Source of the DNA: Desulfosporosinus sp. I2
Lineage (GTDB): Bacteria; Bacillota; Desulfitobacteriia; Desulfitobacteriales; Desulfitobacteriaceae
Direction: 5' to 3'
NCBI RefSeq assembly: GCF_000960765.1
Contig: NZ_JYNH01000009.1
Span: 1 to 64,000 of the forward strand
DNA: 64,000 nt
How positions within the stretch are numbered: position 1 is the stretch's first letter; the number at the start of each line of letters is the position of its first letter. The position numbers and the translations under genes were made by a program. The notes below the pieces were generated by a model. It searched no databases. It worked only from the letters and a program-made list of their open reading frames with translations, and was not told where the DNA came from. Shown here in pieces: positions 35,010 through 43,087 of this stretch.

Positions 35010-35564
35010 TCAAACGTCCACTCTCTGTAGATACCATATTTTTGTGTCGCCATACTCTCGTGTTTTGCGGATTTCGAATGGATAAATAGTATTATTACTC
35101 AGTTCCTCATCGTTAGCTGTTTCAGCAACGATTACACCGTCTGGGGTCAAATAAGAATATTCCTTTAAGGTCAGTAGAACCTGAAGAACTAGCTCCTTTC
35201 GATAAGGGGGATCCAAAAAAATAAGGTCGAAAACTTCATTAGGGTAGCTGCGAATATATTTAAAGGCGTCCATCAAAAGAAGGTTGGTCTTTTGGCTTAC
35301 ACCCGTTCTTTCGAGGTTTTTAAGGATAACCTGATGAGCATCAAAACTCTTCTCTATCAACACAGCTTCTCGAGAACCTCGCGAAAGCGCCTCGATCGCT
35401 AAATTACCAGTCCCAGCAAAAAGGTCTAATACTCGGGCACCTAAGACTTTGTCCCCTAAAACACTAAATATTGCACCCTTTACTTTGTCCGAGGTCGGGC
35501 GCGTTTGCATTCCTTCCACCGCCTTAAGTTGTCGGCCACGCATCTCACCCGCGATAATTCTCAT
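35010..35564 (-). CDS. rsmD: 16S rRNA (guanine(966)-N2)-methyltransferase RsmD
   Basis: The ATG at 35562-35564 (MRIIAGEMRGRQL, with GGAGGG upstream) gives 184 residues. Motif I LDLFAGTGNLAIEAL and the catalytic DPPY (FLDPPYRKE) of N2-guanine methyltransferases are present. It modifies G966 of 16S rRNA. Its start overlaps a small upstream open frame as ATGA. Confidence 0.95.
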   Translation of the reverse strand: MRIIAGEMRGRQLKAVEGMQTRPTSDKVKGAIFSVLGDKVLGARVLDLFAGTGNLAIEALSRGSREAVLIEKSFDAHQVILKNLERTGVSQKTNLLLMDAFKYIRSYPNEVFDLIFLDPPYRKELVLQVLLTLKEYSYLTPDGVIVAETANDEELSNNTIYPFEIRKTREYGDTKIWYLQRVDV

Positions 35565-35635
35565 AAATCCCTCCATACTGTATTATAGCAGAGCTCATTA
35601 AGCTTTACAGCCTCATCAAAAAATGGATTTACCAA
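35561..35635 (-). CDS. Candidate 24-residue open frame coupled to rsmD
   Basis: From a TTG at 35633-35635, preceded by GGCGGAGG (35646-35653, 10 bases away), a 24-codon frame ends with TGA overlapping the rsmD ATG. The peptide begins MVNPFFDEAVKLNELCYNTV. A -10-like TATGGTATACT lies upstream on the same strand. It could be a leader peptide for translational coupling, or chance. Not recognised. Confidence 0.35.
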   Translation of the reverse strand: MVNPFFDEAVKLNELCYNTVWRDL

Positions 35636-35694
35636 CGCTGCAATTCCTCCGCCTTTTTATGTAATAGTATACCATAGGAAATACCTAAATTTCC

Positions 35695-35725
35695 TGTATA
35701 TCCTTGCAGTTTTTGTTACATACTA
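35695..35725 (+). promoter_or_regulatory. Sigma-G-type promoter upstream of gpr
   Basis: TGTATA (35695-35700) and CATACTA (35719-35725) are 18 bp apart. The sigma-G consensus is TGAATA, 17-18 bp, CATACTA, so the -10 is perfect and the -35 matches five of six. Transcription would begin near 35732. Confidence 0.65.
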
Positions 35726-35730
35726 AAGTT

Positions 35731-35836
35731 GGCAAACGATGAACATTACTAATCATTGATTGCCCTTCCCCCATCCAACTCTTCCTTTGTTTTTCCTCTC
35801 TGTTCACTGGAGCTTAATCGCCCCAGTGACTTTTTT
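35731..35836 (+). ncRNA. Candidate sporulation small RNA or gpr leader attenuator
   Basis: Right at the expected start, GGCAAACGATGA (35731-35742) pairs with TCATTGATTGCC (35753-35764) over 12 positions with one mismatch and one G-U. A pyrimidine-rich linker (35765-35803) with CCUUCCCCC, CUCUUCCUU and CCUCUC stretches follows. Then TCACTGG (35804-35810) pairs with CCAGTGA (35823-35829), followed by CTTTTTT (35830-35836). This stem, C-rich linker, terminator layout is that of known Gram-positive sRNAs. No start codon with a ribosome binding site is present. Confidence 0.5.
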
Positions 35837-35840
35837 AGAA

Positions 35841-35870
35841 GCCAAGAAAATTTGGCTGACGCCAAGCGCC
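35841..35870. repeat. Dispersed repeat fragment upstream of gpr
   Basis: GCCAAGAAAATTTGGCTGACGCCAAG resembles the AAAGAAAACTTGGCT element of 7150, 30066 and 58501, and contains the hairpin GCCAA/TTGGC. Confidence 0.45.
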
Positions 35871-35969
35871 GGGTCATGACTCGAACAAGGATGTTAGAGC
35901 TAAGAGCATCGCTATAATTTCCATAGGATGGTTATTGTTTTTGCAAATGTATTTAAAGGAGCAAATAAA

Positions 35970-36956
35970 ATGAAGAAATCAGACCTCTATAAACAACTTA
36001 ATGTCCAACTGGATTTAGCAGTTGAAGCTCATCAGCTTCTCCGTGGAGAAAGTGGGGAAGAAATACCAGGTGTACGCATGGATGAACAGCAACTCGAATA
36101 TGCCAAAGTTACTATTATTACAGTAGAAACTGATGAAGGGGTTACTGCAATTGGTAAGCCTATAGGACATTATATCACCATTGATGCCCCGGAAATACGA
36201 ACAAATAATTATATAATCCATGAAAACATCACCCATGTTCTTGCGGATAGACTCATTGAACTCATGGAACTCAAGGAAGATGCTAGCATTTTAATCGTGG
36301 GTTTAGGTAACTGGAATGCTACACCTGATGCTTTAGGGCCCCAAGTGATTGACAAAACAATGGTTACTCGTCATCTTTTTCAACTATCTCCCGATGAATT
36401 GCAAGGACAAATGAGAAAGATCAGTGCCATAGCTCCTGGAGTATTAGGCATCACTGGAATCGAAACCGCCGAAATCATCCGAGGTCTTGTGGAACATGTC
36501 AAGCCTGATTTAGTGATTGCCATTGATGCCCTTGCAGCAGGCTCTCTAGAGCGGATTGGAACAAGCATACAACTTGCCGACACTGGAATTCACCCTGGTT
36601 CAGGTGTAGGGAACCGTCGGGCTGGCATTACCGAAGAAACGTTAGGATGCAAAGTGATAGCCATCGGTCTACCGACAGTTGTTAATGCCGCTGTAATTGC
36701 TCATGACGTGGTTGAAGGGGTTTTTAAGGAATTTGTAACTAGCCCCAAGTTATACCAACTATACAAAGGCATAAAACCCGAAACATTTAGTCAAATCATC
36801 GATGATGTCCTTTCTCCTTTCCAAGGAAATCTTATGGTAACCCCTAAAGAAATTGATTCTCTCATTAAAACTGTGGCTAAAATTATTGCCGGCGCTTTGG
36901 CTATCAGCCTGCATCCAGGCATAGACCGTGAAGACTACGAGCGTTACTTACAATAG
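35970..36956 (+). CDS. gpr: Spore (germination) protease GPR
   Basis: GPR is the aspartic-type endopeptidase (family A25) that degrades SASPs during germination. The ATG at 35970 has AAAGGAG eight bases upstream. The core VGLGNWNATPDALGPQV and HPGSGVGNRRAGI motifs are characteristic. The 328-residue zymogen length is usual. It lies next to a SASP gene, its substrate type, and downstream of a sigma-G-like promoter and the candidate sRNA. Confidence 0.96.
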   Translation: MKKSDLYKQLNVQLDLAVEAHQLLRGESGEEIPGVRMDEQQLEYAKVTIITVETDEGVTAIGKPIGHYITIDAPEIRTNNYIIHENITHVLADRLIELMELKEDASILIVGLGNWNATPDALGPQVIDKTMVTRHLFQLSPDELQGQMRKISAIAPGVLGITGIETAEIIRGLVEHVKPDLVIAIDALAAGSLERIGTSIQLADTGIHPGSGVGNRRAGITEETLGCKVIAIGLPTVVNAAVIAHDVVEGVFKEFVTSPKLYQLYKGIKPETFSQIIDDVLSPFQGNLMVTPKEIDSLIKTVAKIIAGALAISLHPGIDREDYERYLQ

Positions 36957-37034
36957 AACCCTTCGTTCTTACAGCTCATTCTTCTTGCGAAACCTCCTCA
37001 GCTAATATAATAAGTAAGTAAAGAAAGAATTAAG

Positions 37035-37066
37035 GAAAGGGTCAGGCTAATATACCTGACCCTTTC
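37035..37066. terminator. Hairpin between convergent gpr and the SASP gene
   Basis: GAAAGGGTCAGG (37035-37046) and CCTGACCCTTTC (37055-37066) form a perfect 12-bp stem, eight-base loop, eight bases beyond the SASP stop. U tracts are weak (CTTTCTTCC and CTTTCCTTAATT), so it probably blocks both convergent transcripts with limited efficiency. Confidence 0.7.
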
Positions 37067-37073
37067 TTCCGAG

Positions 37074-37202
37074 TTATTGTTGTGGGGAATTGGGAAAACT
37101 TTTGTGTTTACGATTTGCAATCCCAATCTCCTGAGCAACTTCATACTTGAATTTCTCTAATTGGGGTGTGAGTTGGACCATCGGTTTGCTTGGATTAGCC
37201 AA
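37074..37202 (-). CDS. Minimal alpha/beta-type small acid-soluble spore protein
   Basis: A 42-residue protein starting at TTG (37200-37202) with GGAGGTG upstream. Residues 15-28 read LEKFKYEVAQEIGI, the conserved first helix and GPR cleavage region of alpha/beta SASPs (LDQFKFEVAQEIGI in relatives). The second conserved half, with the GGxxxKxMVxxAE motif, is missing; the chain ends NRKHKSFPNSPQQ. It may be a short DNA-binding SASP or a truncated gene. It is convergent with gpr. Confidence 0.75.
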   Translation of the reverse strand: MANPSKPMVQLTPQLEKFKYEVAQEIGIANRKHKSFPNSPQQ

Positions 37203-37355
37203 TGCTTACACCTCCTTAGATTTAATGATAAGGACAGCAGGCCTGCTTCGCTGCTGTCAGATGATTGATTCGCTTTAGCCTGATTATAGTATTCGACCAT
37301 TTTATCAAGAAAATACTCGGCAATTCCTCCCAAAATTCTAGCACTTTGAATCTCT
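37203..37355. other. Gap between the helicase gene and the SASP gene
   Basis: It contains a hairpin, GACAGCAG (37233-37240) with CTGCTGTC (37251-37258), without a T run, and an AATACTATAAT stretch on the minus strand (about 37282-37292) that could serve as a -10 for the SASP gene. No firm promoter assignment is possible. Confidence 0.45.
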
Positions 37356-39467
37356 CTATTTAACTTTAAGAAGCTTTTGCTTTTCGCAAATATCCTTCAT
37401 CAACATTCGTTCAGACCCACTTTTAAAGAGGATGATCAAAAAATTATTCTGAACTTTTTTAATGACTCCCTCTCCAAAGGTCTGATGGATAACGACCAGC
37501 CCTTCCCCCCAAGGATTAACGAGCTTAAGTTCTCTGGGGTTTTTCCCTTTAAGCAATAATTGTACTTCTTTGACAAATTGAGATACTATTGCAGTTTGCA
37601 TCTGATACTTTTTCATCGTACAAAGAGTTAAGTGTTTTTCTGCCCTAGTCATAGCCACGTAAAAAAGACGTCTTTCCTCTTCGATCTCCTCCGTCTTATT
37701 GCTTTCCACCTTCTCTACAGCCCCATAATCCGGAATAATTCCTTGGATCAGATCTACAACATACACCTTTTCCCATTCAAGACCTTTTGCTGAATGAATT
37801 GTCGAAAGGGTTACAGCATTGGTACCTTTATTGTGAAAGGAAGTATTAATTTTCTCTTCAAGATGATTCAAGCGTTTTGCAAATTTGAGTATTGTAGATT
37901 CTCTATCCGCAATGGTTTCCAGAAGATTAAGCATAATAGTGAGGTGTTCTTTAGAAAACCCTAAGTCCTTGCAAATTCGTTCAATTACTTTATTGTATCC
38001 CAGCTCATTTCGGATGTAGCGAATGGCATCCCCTGGGGGAAGTTTATTCAGATTATAGAATTGCTCCTTCAGAGCAAGATAGTCCAATTTTTGACTCTTC
38101 CCGTCCAATTGTTCAGACAATAAATCAAAGATAGAACGTTCAATTCTAAGACTATTAAGATAGTCTATTTGAGTTTTACTAATTGGAAGCTTTACTTTAG
38201 TCCTTATCTTCTCAAGAATCGCTACGCTCTTATCACTCTTATCACTGAAAGAAAAGCGCAGAAAGTTCAATATATCACTTACCACCCAATGATTAAAAAA
38301 TCGTTCCTTAGCAGAATCTCGAATATAGAATGCAACTCCACCCCGTTCCAGTTCATCAGCCAAAGCAATCACCGAGAGGTTGTTGCGATAGAGAACAGCG
38401 CTTTTCGATAGTTGAGCATTATCCTTCAGTTCTCTACGAATAAATTCGTATTGCTCTTTGTCGTTATTAAATATCTTGACCTGAACAGTATCACCCGTAG
38501 TGTTTTCCGTAACCATCTCTTTATCATACCGCATTTGATTAAGACGAATAAAATCCCGGCTAATTGTCACAATCTCAGGGGTAGAACGAAAATTACGCTC
38601 GAGTCGCAAAATCTCCGCTGGCTCATATACCTTATTAAATTCCAGTAAGTATCTAGGTTCAGACGCTCTAAAGCCAAAGATACTTTGGTCGTCATCTCCC
38701 ACCACAAAGAGGTTACTATTTGGTTGAGCAATTAATTCAATAATTTTATGTTGAATTAACGAAGTATCTTGGCTTTCATCCGTCAAAATATAGTTAAAGC
38801 GTTTTTGATATATTGCGAGAAGTTGTGGATCTTTAATTAGGGTAGTATACGCAATCGAAAGCATATCATCATAGTCCAGTAATTGAGGCTGATGCATAAG
38901 CTTGAATTTTTCATAATCCTTATAGAGAGTTACAAAGTTTTTAATCGACACATTTTCCATCTTTTCTGGAGTGATCATAGCATTTTTCACATAGCAAATC
39001 GCGTTTTGTAACTCTTCCAATGATTCATTCGTAAGAGTTGAATGATTAATCTGTTCATGCAACCGGCGAAGAACTCCTGTTTTACTTTCTGTTCCAACTT
39101 GATTCTCTATAATCTGGTAGCCCTGCCTCTGCTGACCATAGGCAGCCCGTACTACTTCGAAAGCATAACTATGTATTGTAGAAAAGTGAATATTCCCATT
39201 CATTTTTTGACCAAAGTGTTTTATAAAGCGCTCCTTCATTTCTTTGGCTGCTGCGCGACCAAAGGTTAAACACAGGATGGTTTCTGGTTCTATATGTTTT
39301 ACAAAAACAAGATAAGCCAACCTCAATATTAGCACAGTTGTTTTTCCGGCACCCGGCACAGCTAAAAGCAAGAGTGGCCCCTTACCATGTACAACAGCTC
39401 TCCATTGAGCCTTCGTTAAATTAAAACCTTTTTCCCTTATCCAGGCAAGAAACTGTTGATCATCCAT
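37356..39467 (-). CDS. UvrD/PcrA-family superfamily 1 DNA helicase
   Basis: A 703-residue SF1A helicase with motif I AVPGAGKTT, Ia LTFGRAAAKEM, II LTDESQD, III GDDDQSIFGFR, IV ERNFRST, V TLSTIHSAKGLEW and VI EERRLFYVAMTRA. The C-terminus (VVIHQTFGEGVIKKVQ) resembles the PcrA Tudor-like domain that contacts RNA polymerase. The start ATG at 39465-39467 is preferred; an ATG at 39488 overlaps the upstream remnant. It is shorter than PcrA and likely a paralogue; its partner is not evident. Confidence 0.9.
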   Translation of the reverse strand: MDDQQFLAWIREKGFNLTKAQWRAVVHGKGPLLLLAVPGAGKTTVLILRLAYLVFVKHIEPETILCLTFGRAAAKEMKERFIKHFGQKMNGNIHFSTIHSYAFEVVRAAYGQQRQGYQIIENQVGTESKTGVLRRLHEQINHSTLTNESLEELQNAICYVKNAMITPEKMENVSIKNFVTLYKDYEKFKLMHQPQLLDYDDMLSIAYTTLIKDPQLLAIYQKRFNYILTDESQDTSLIQHKIIELIAQPNSNLFVVGDDDQSIFGFRASEPRYLLEFNKVYEPAEILRLERNFRSTPEIVTISRDFIRLNQMRYDKEMVTENTTGDTVQVKIFNNDKEQYEFIRRELKDNAQLSKSAVLYRNNLSVIALADELERGGVAFYIRDSAKERFFNHWVVSDILNFLRFSFSDKSDKSVAILEKIRTKVKLPISKTQIDYLNSLRIERSIFDLLSEQLDGKSQKLDYLALKEQFYNLNKLPPGDAIRYIRNELGYNKVIERICKDLGFSKEHLTIMLNLLETIADRESTILKFAKRLNHLEEKINTSFHNKGTNAVTLSTIHSAKGLEWEKVYVVDLIQGIIPDYGAVEKVESNKTEEIEEERRLFYVAMTRAEKHLTLCTMKKYQMQTAIVSQFVKEVQLLLKGKNPRELKLVNPWGEGLVVIHQTFGEGVIKKVQNNFLIILFKSGSERMLMKDICEKQKLLKVK

Positions 39468-39484
39468 TGTTGACGTGTATCCTC

Positions 39485-39785
39485 TCATTCCATAAGAATA
39501 TCTAACATCTTCTGAGTATTGTTCATAAAAGCACGCATTATTTGATAATGGTCAGTTTCTTCATACTTTACAATTTCAAATCTCTCTTGAATCTGATATA
39601 TCCGTGCATGTGGGTATGCCATAATAATTGGAGAATGAGTAGCAATGATGAACTGCGACCCTTGTTGAACCAATTCATGAATTCTCGGAATCATCGACAT
39701 TTGTCTCGAAATTAAAACCATAAGCAACCGCTATTGATTCTAATATTGAGGAGTGCAAAAGATTGTCTGATTTTGCGCGAACCAT
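39485..39785 (-). pseudogene. Remnant of an AAA ATPase (COG3910-like) with a large internal deletion
   Basis: Two pieces of one family are fused out of frame. In frame from 39785, SSILESIAVAYGFNFE resembles the segment right after the Walker A lysine of this ATPase family (STLLEAIAVAYGFN). From about 39715 in another frame, ISRQMSMIPRIHELVQQGSQ and FIIATHSPIIMAYPHARIY match the C-terminal D-loop and H-loop region. The Walker A lysine, the middle third and Walker B are gone, so no active protein is expected. Family consensus is quoted from memory. Confidence 0.7.
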
Positions 39786-39806
39786 GTAGCAACCTCTACT
39801 TTGCTC

Positions 39807-42209
39807 CTAATGTATCCCAATCTGCTCTGGTGGAAAACACCTCTGAACTTCCTGGAAAAGCAAAGCATACTGCTCTGGGTTCTTTATAGCTTTCTGTGCC
39901 ATTTGATAAGCCTTCTCGACAAGGTGCCCATCTCGCGAGAGATCAGCTAAGCGCAATTCGGCTATACCATGCTGCCTAGTCCCTAATAGTTCCCCCGTTC
40001 CGCGTAGACGCATATCTTCTTCGGCAATTTTAAAGCCATCTTCGGTCTGGCAAAGAACCTCTAAACGACGACTATTATTTCCAGATATCAAAAAGCAATA
40101 AGATTGTTCACTTCCTCGCCCCACTCGTCCTCTAAGCTGATGTAACTGGGCGAGCCCGAACCGTTCTGCCGACTCGATCACCATCACAGAGGCCTTCGGA
40201 ACATTCACCCCAACCTCAACTACTGTCGTAGCAACCAGAATATCAATCTCCCCGGCATGAAACGCCGTCATGATCTCTTCCTTTTCTGCTCCCTTCATTC
40301 TTCCGTGCAGGAGGGCGACACGTCGTTTCGGAAAGCGAACCTGAAGATCTGCTGACCGTTGCGTGGCAGAAATCAGATCAAGCGTCTCGGATTCCTCCAC
40401 CAAGGGACAAACTACATAGATTTGCATTCCTAGTTTGATTTGCTCATCTAGAAATTTTTCCAGCTTAGGACGTTCTCGTTCCGTTAATTTTCGGGTAATA
40501 ATTGGCTTTCGCCCTACTGGCATTTCGTCAAGTACAGAAAGCTGCAAATCCCCATACAGTGTTAATGCTAACGTGCGGGGAATCGGCGTGGCTGTAAGGA
40601 CTAAAACATGGGGACTTTCCCCTTTACTCTGAAGCTGAGAACGTTGTCTCACACCAAAACGATGTTGTTCATCCGTAACAGCCAGACCTAAGGCTTTAAA
40701 TACCACTGTCTCCTGAATAAGAGCATGAGTTCCCACGACAACCTGTGCTCGTCCATCTGCAACCTCTGCCAAAATCCCTTCCCGAACCCCTTTGCTTTGA
40801 CTCCCCAGCAAACAAACAACTGAAATACCCAGAGGCGTGAACACTTTCTCAATCGATTTCAAATGCTGTAACGCTAAAATTTCAGTTGGAGCCATCATTG
40901 CCCCCTGGTACCCTGAACCCACAGCGCGTAACAAAGCAGCCATGGCAACCGCTGTCTTGCCCGAACCTACATCTCCCTGAACAAGACGGGCCATCCCTTG
41001 GGATTTTGTCATATCTTTAGATATTTCACGGATAACACGTTGTTGGGCTTTAGTCAGTTGAAAGGGCAGAGAATCATAGAAATCCCGGAGCAAATCTGCT
41101 CCCCCTAAAAGCCTGGGGCTTCCCTGACGGACCATACCTTGACGCAATCCGGCGACTGCTAGTTGCAGAAAGAGCACCTCTTCCCAAACCAGCCGGTTTC
41201 GAGCTTGAGACAGGCTGGCATAATTCTTTGGAAAATGAATCTCCCGATGGGCTTGAGAGCGCCCCATCCATTCCTGCAAATCTTCTTGGGGTAGGATCTC
41301 GGGAAACCCTTCTTCCACTTGTCCCATAACACTCTGCATAATGCTGCGTATTACTTTGGAAGATAAACGCGCCGTTTCCGAATAAATGGGTAAAATCGTT
41401 TCTGAGTCTTGATCAGGGGCCTTCGCAGGGCTACTTGCACTGACCTTTTCAATATCTGTCGCTAGAATCTCCGGTACCTGTTGCTTCCAACGCACCTTTC
41501 CTGTCACAACCACTTGAGTTCCTACAGGATATTGTTTAAGAATAAACGGTTGGTTAAACCAAGTAGCATGAAACATACGTCCTGATTGCTCGATACTTAA
41601 CTTAACGACTTTCAGCTTGCCATTGGTCACATGCCCTGAGACCACGTTCCCCTCAATGGTCGCCACTTCTCCGTCTTTCAACTCAGCAATCATCCGCTTG
41701 CGACGATCTTCATACCTCCGTGGATAGTATAGAAGCAAATCGTGCACATCCTGAATCCCTAGCTGTTCAAGCTGCTTCGCTCTTTCCGGACCAACCCCCT
41801 TTAAATATTGTAAAGGCCTCTTTCGTAAGGAAGCACTGCTCCGTTTTTTAGGGCTTTCTTGGGCTTCTCGGGCTTGAACACTGCCCTTTTGAAGTCCAAC
41901 GTCAACCCTTATTGGTCCACTTTGAGGAATAATATCCTGTACTTCAAGCATGACTTCTTGTATGAAACGGCGCAGTTCAGAAAAAGCTTCTCTCCGGCGA
42001 AGCGGGCTCCAAGTTGGATAGTTTTGAGCTAATTTTCCCAACAGCTCTAAGTCCTTTTCGGGAAAGAGCTGTTTCAGCCGAGGGAGAATTCCCCGCAAAA
42101 ATACATTAAACCCGCCTAATACGCCTGTATTTGTGAACCCTTGTTTTTCTTCAGCCGCAAGCGCCCGTTGAAAATTATTAAGCACCAGTTGAATTTGAGT
42201 TAGGTTCAT
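39807..42209 (-). CDS. recG: ATP-dependent DNA helicase RecG
   Basis: RecG remodels stalled replication forks. The 800-residue protein has an N-terminal extension of about 110 residues before the wedge domain (PLQYLKGVGPERAKQLEQLG, about 133-152), then Walker A QGDVGSGKTAVA, DEQH (VTDEQHRFG) and the QLRGRVGRG motif. Such an extension is also known in Thermotoga RecG. The start overlaps sdaAA as ATGA, so it is translated with the serine dehydratase genes. Confidence 0.96.
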   Translation of the reverse strand: MNLTQIQLVLNNFQRALAAEEKQGFTNTGVLGGFNVFLRGILPRLKQLFPEKDLELLGKLAQNYPTWSPLRRREAFSELRRFIQEVMLEVQDIIPQSGPIRVDVGLQKGSVQAREAQESPKKRSSASLRKRPLQYLKGVGPERAKQLEQLGIQDVHDLLLYYPRRYEDRRKRMIAELKDGEVATIEGNVVSGHVTNGKLKVVKLSIEQSGRMFHATWFNQPFILKQYPVGTQVVVTGKVRWKQQVPEILATDIEKVSASSPAKAPDQDSETILPIYSETARLSSKVIRSIMQSVMGQVEEGFPEILPQEDLQEWMGRSQAHREIHFPKNYASLSQARNRLVWEEVLFLQLAVAGLRQGMVRQGSPRLLGGADLLRDFYDSLPFQLTKAQQRVIREISKDMTKSQGMARLVQGDVGSGKTAVAMAALLRAVGSGYQGAMMAPTEILALQHLKSIEKVFTPLGISVVCLLGSQSKGVREGILAEVADGRAQVVVGTHALIQETVVFKALGLAVTDEQHRFGVRQRSQLQSKGESPHVLVLTATPIPRTLALTLYGDLQLSVLDEMPVGRKPIITRKLTERERPKLEKFLDEQIKLGMQIYVVCPLVEESETLDLISATQRSADLQVRFPKRRVALLHGRMKGAEKEEIMTAFHAGEIDILVATTVVEVGVNVPKASVMVIESAERFGLAQLHQLRGRVGRGSEQSYCFLISGNNSRRLEVLCQTEDGFKIAEEDMRLRGTGELLGTRQHGIAELRLADLSRDGHLVEKAYQMAQKAIKNPEQYALLFQEVQRCFPPEQIGIH

Positions 42210-43069
42210 AAGAAATCAGCCTGGATTCGTCGTCCTGTGGGAGTCACCGCAAGGCCACCTTGAGCTGTTTCCTTCAATGAGCAGGACATTTGTTTACCGA
42301 TCTCCCCCATAGTATCGATAACCTCATCAACGGGAATTGCGCTCCTCACACCCGCTAACGCCATATCAGCAGCCATCAAAGCGATCATGGCTCCTGTCGC
42401 ATTTCGTTTTACACAGGGAACCTCTACTAGCCCGCCGACAGGATCACAGACCAGCCCTAACATTGATTTCATGGCAATCGCTGCAGCATCCGCTGTCTGC
42501 CTCGGCGAGCCCCCCGCTAATTCCACGGCTGCTGCGGCAGCCATAGCCGCAGCAGACCCAATTTCAGCCTGACATCCACCTTCAGCTCCAGAAACGCTGG
42601 CCCGTTCAGCAAGAATCATCCCTAATCCCGCCGCAGTAAAAAGGGCCATTAAAAGTTCCCGTTCAGAAACTTGACGGGACTCCTCAACCGCCAACAAAAC
42701 TGCTGGCAGTACCCCGCAAGAGCCCGCGGTTGGCGCAGCGACAATTTTACCCATACATGCATTAACCTCAGCTACAGCAAGTGCTTTGGAAATCGCACCA
42801 CTCATAACCTCACCCACTAAACTTCCGCCTTTTTCTCGATAACTTTCAACCTTGGCAGCGTCCCCCCCTACCAAACCCGATAAAGAACGACGTTTTCCAA
42901 CCAGACCTGCTTGGACAGATTCTCGCATGACGTTCAAGTTTGTGCTCATTCGTTCAATCAACACTTGTTCCGATTGTTCTAATTCCTCAATTTGGTTTTG
43001 GAGTATGACTTCACTGATTTTGATCCCTTTGTTTTCTGCCTCGATTATCCAAGCTTCGTAGGCGCGCAT
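42206..43069 (-). CDS. sdaAA: L-serine dehydratase, alpha subunit
   Basis: This 287-residue subunit carries the Fe-S cysteines of bacterial L-serine dehydratase (AAPTAGSCGVLPAV, LGLVCDPVGGLVEVPCVKRN). The enzyme deaminates serine to pyruvate and ammonia and is oxygen sensitive. It follows sdaAB by 18 bases and overlaps recG, matching the B. subtilis order sdaAB-sdaAA-recG. Confidence 0.95.
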   Translation of the reverse strand: MRAYEAWIIEAENKGIKISEVILQNQIEELEQSEQVLIERMSTNLNVMRESVQAGLVGKRRSLSGLVGGDAAKVESYREKGGSLVGEVMSGAISKALAVAEVNACMGKIVAAPTAGSCGVLPAVLLAVEESRQVSERELLMALFTAAGLGMILAERASVSGAEGGCQAEIGSAAAMAAAAAVELAGGSPRQTADAAAIAMKSMLGLVCDPVGGLVEVPCVKRNATGAMIALMAADMALAGVRSAIPVDEVIDTMGEIGKQMSCSLKETAQGGLAVTPTGRRIQADFL

Positions 43070-43087
43070 AATGCATTCCTCCTATAT

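Noticed and set aside
37157-37333. Frame of 58 codons starting GGIAEYFLDKMVEYYNQAK between the helicase and the SASP gene
   Set aside because: The peptide looks protein-like at first, but no ribosome binding site suits the TTG and the frame overlaps the well-supported SASP gene in another frame. It might be a remnant; evidence is too weak to call.
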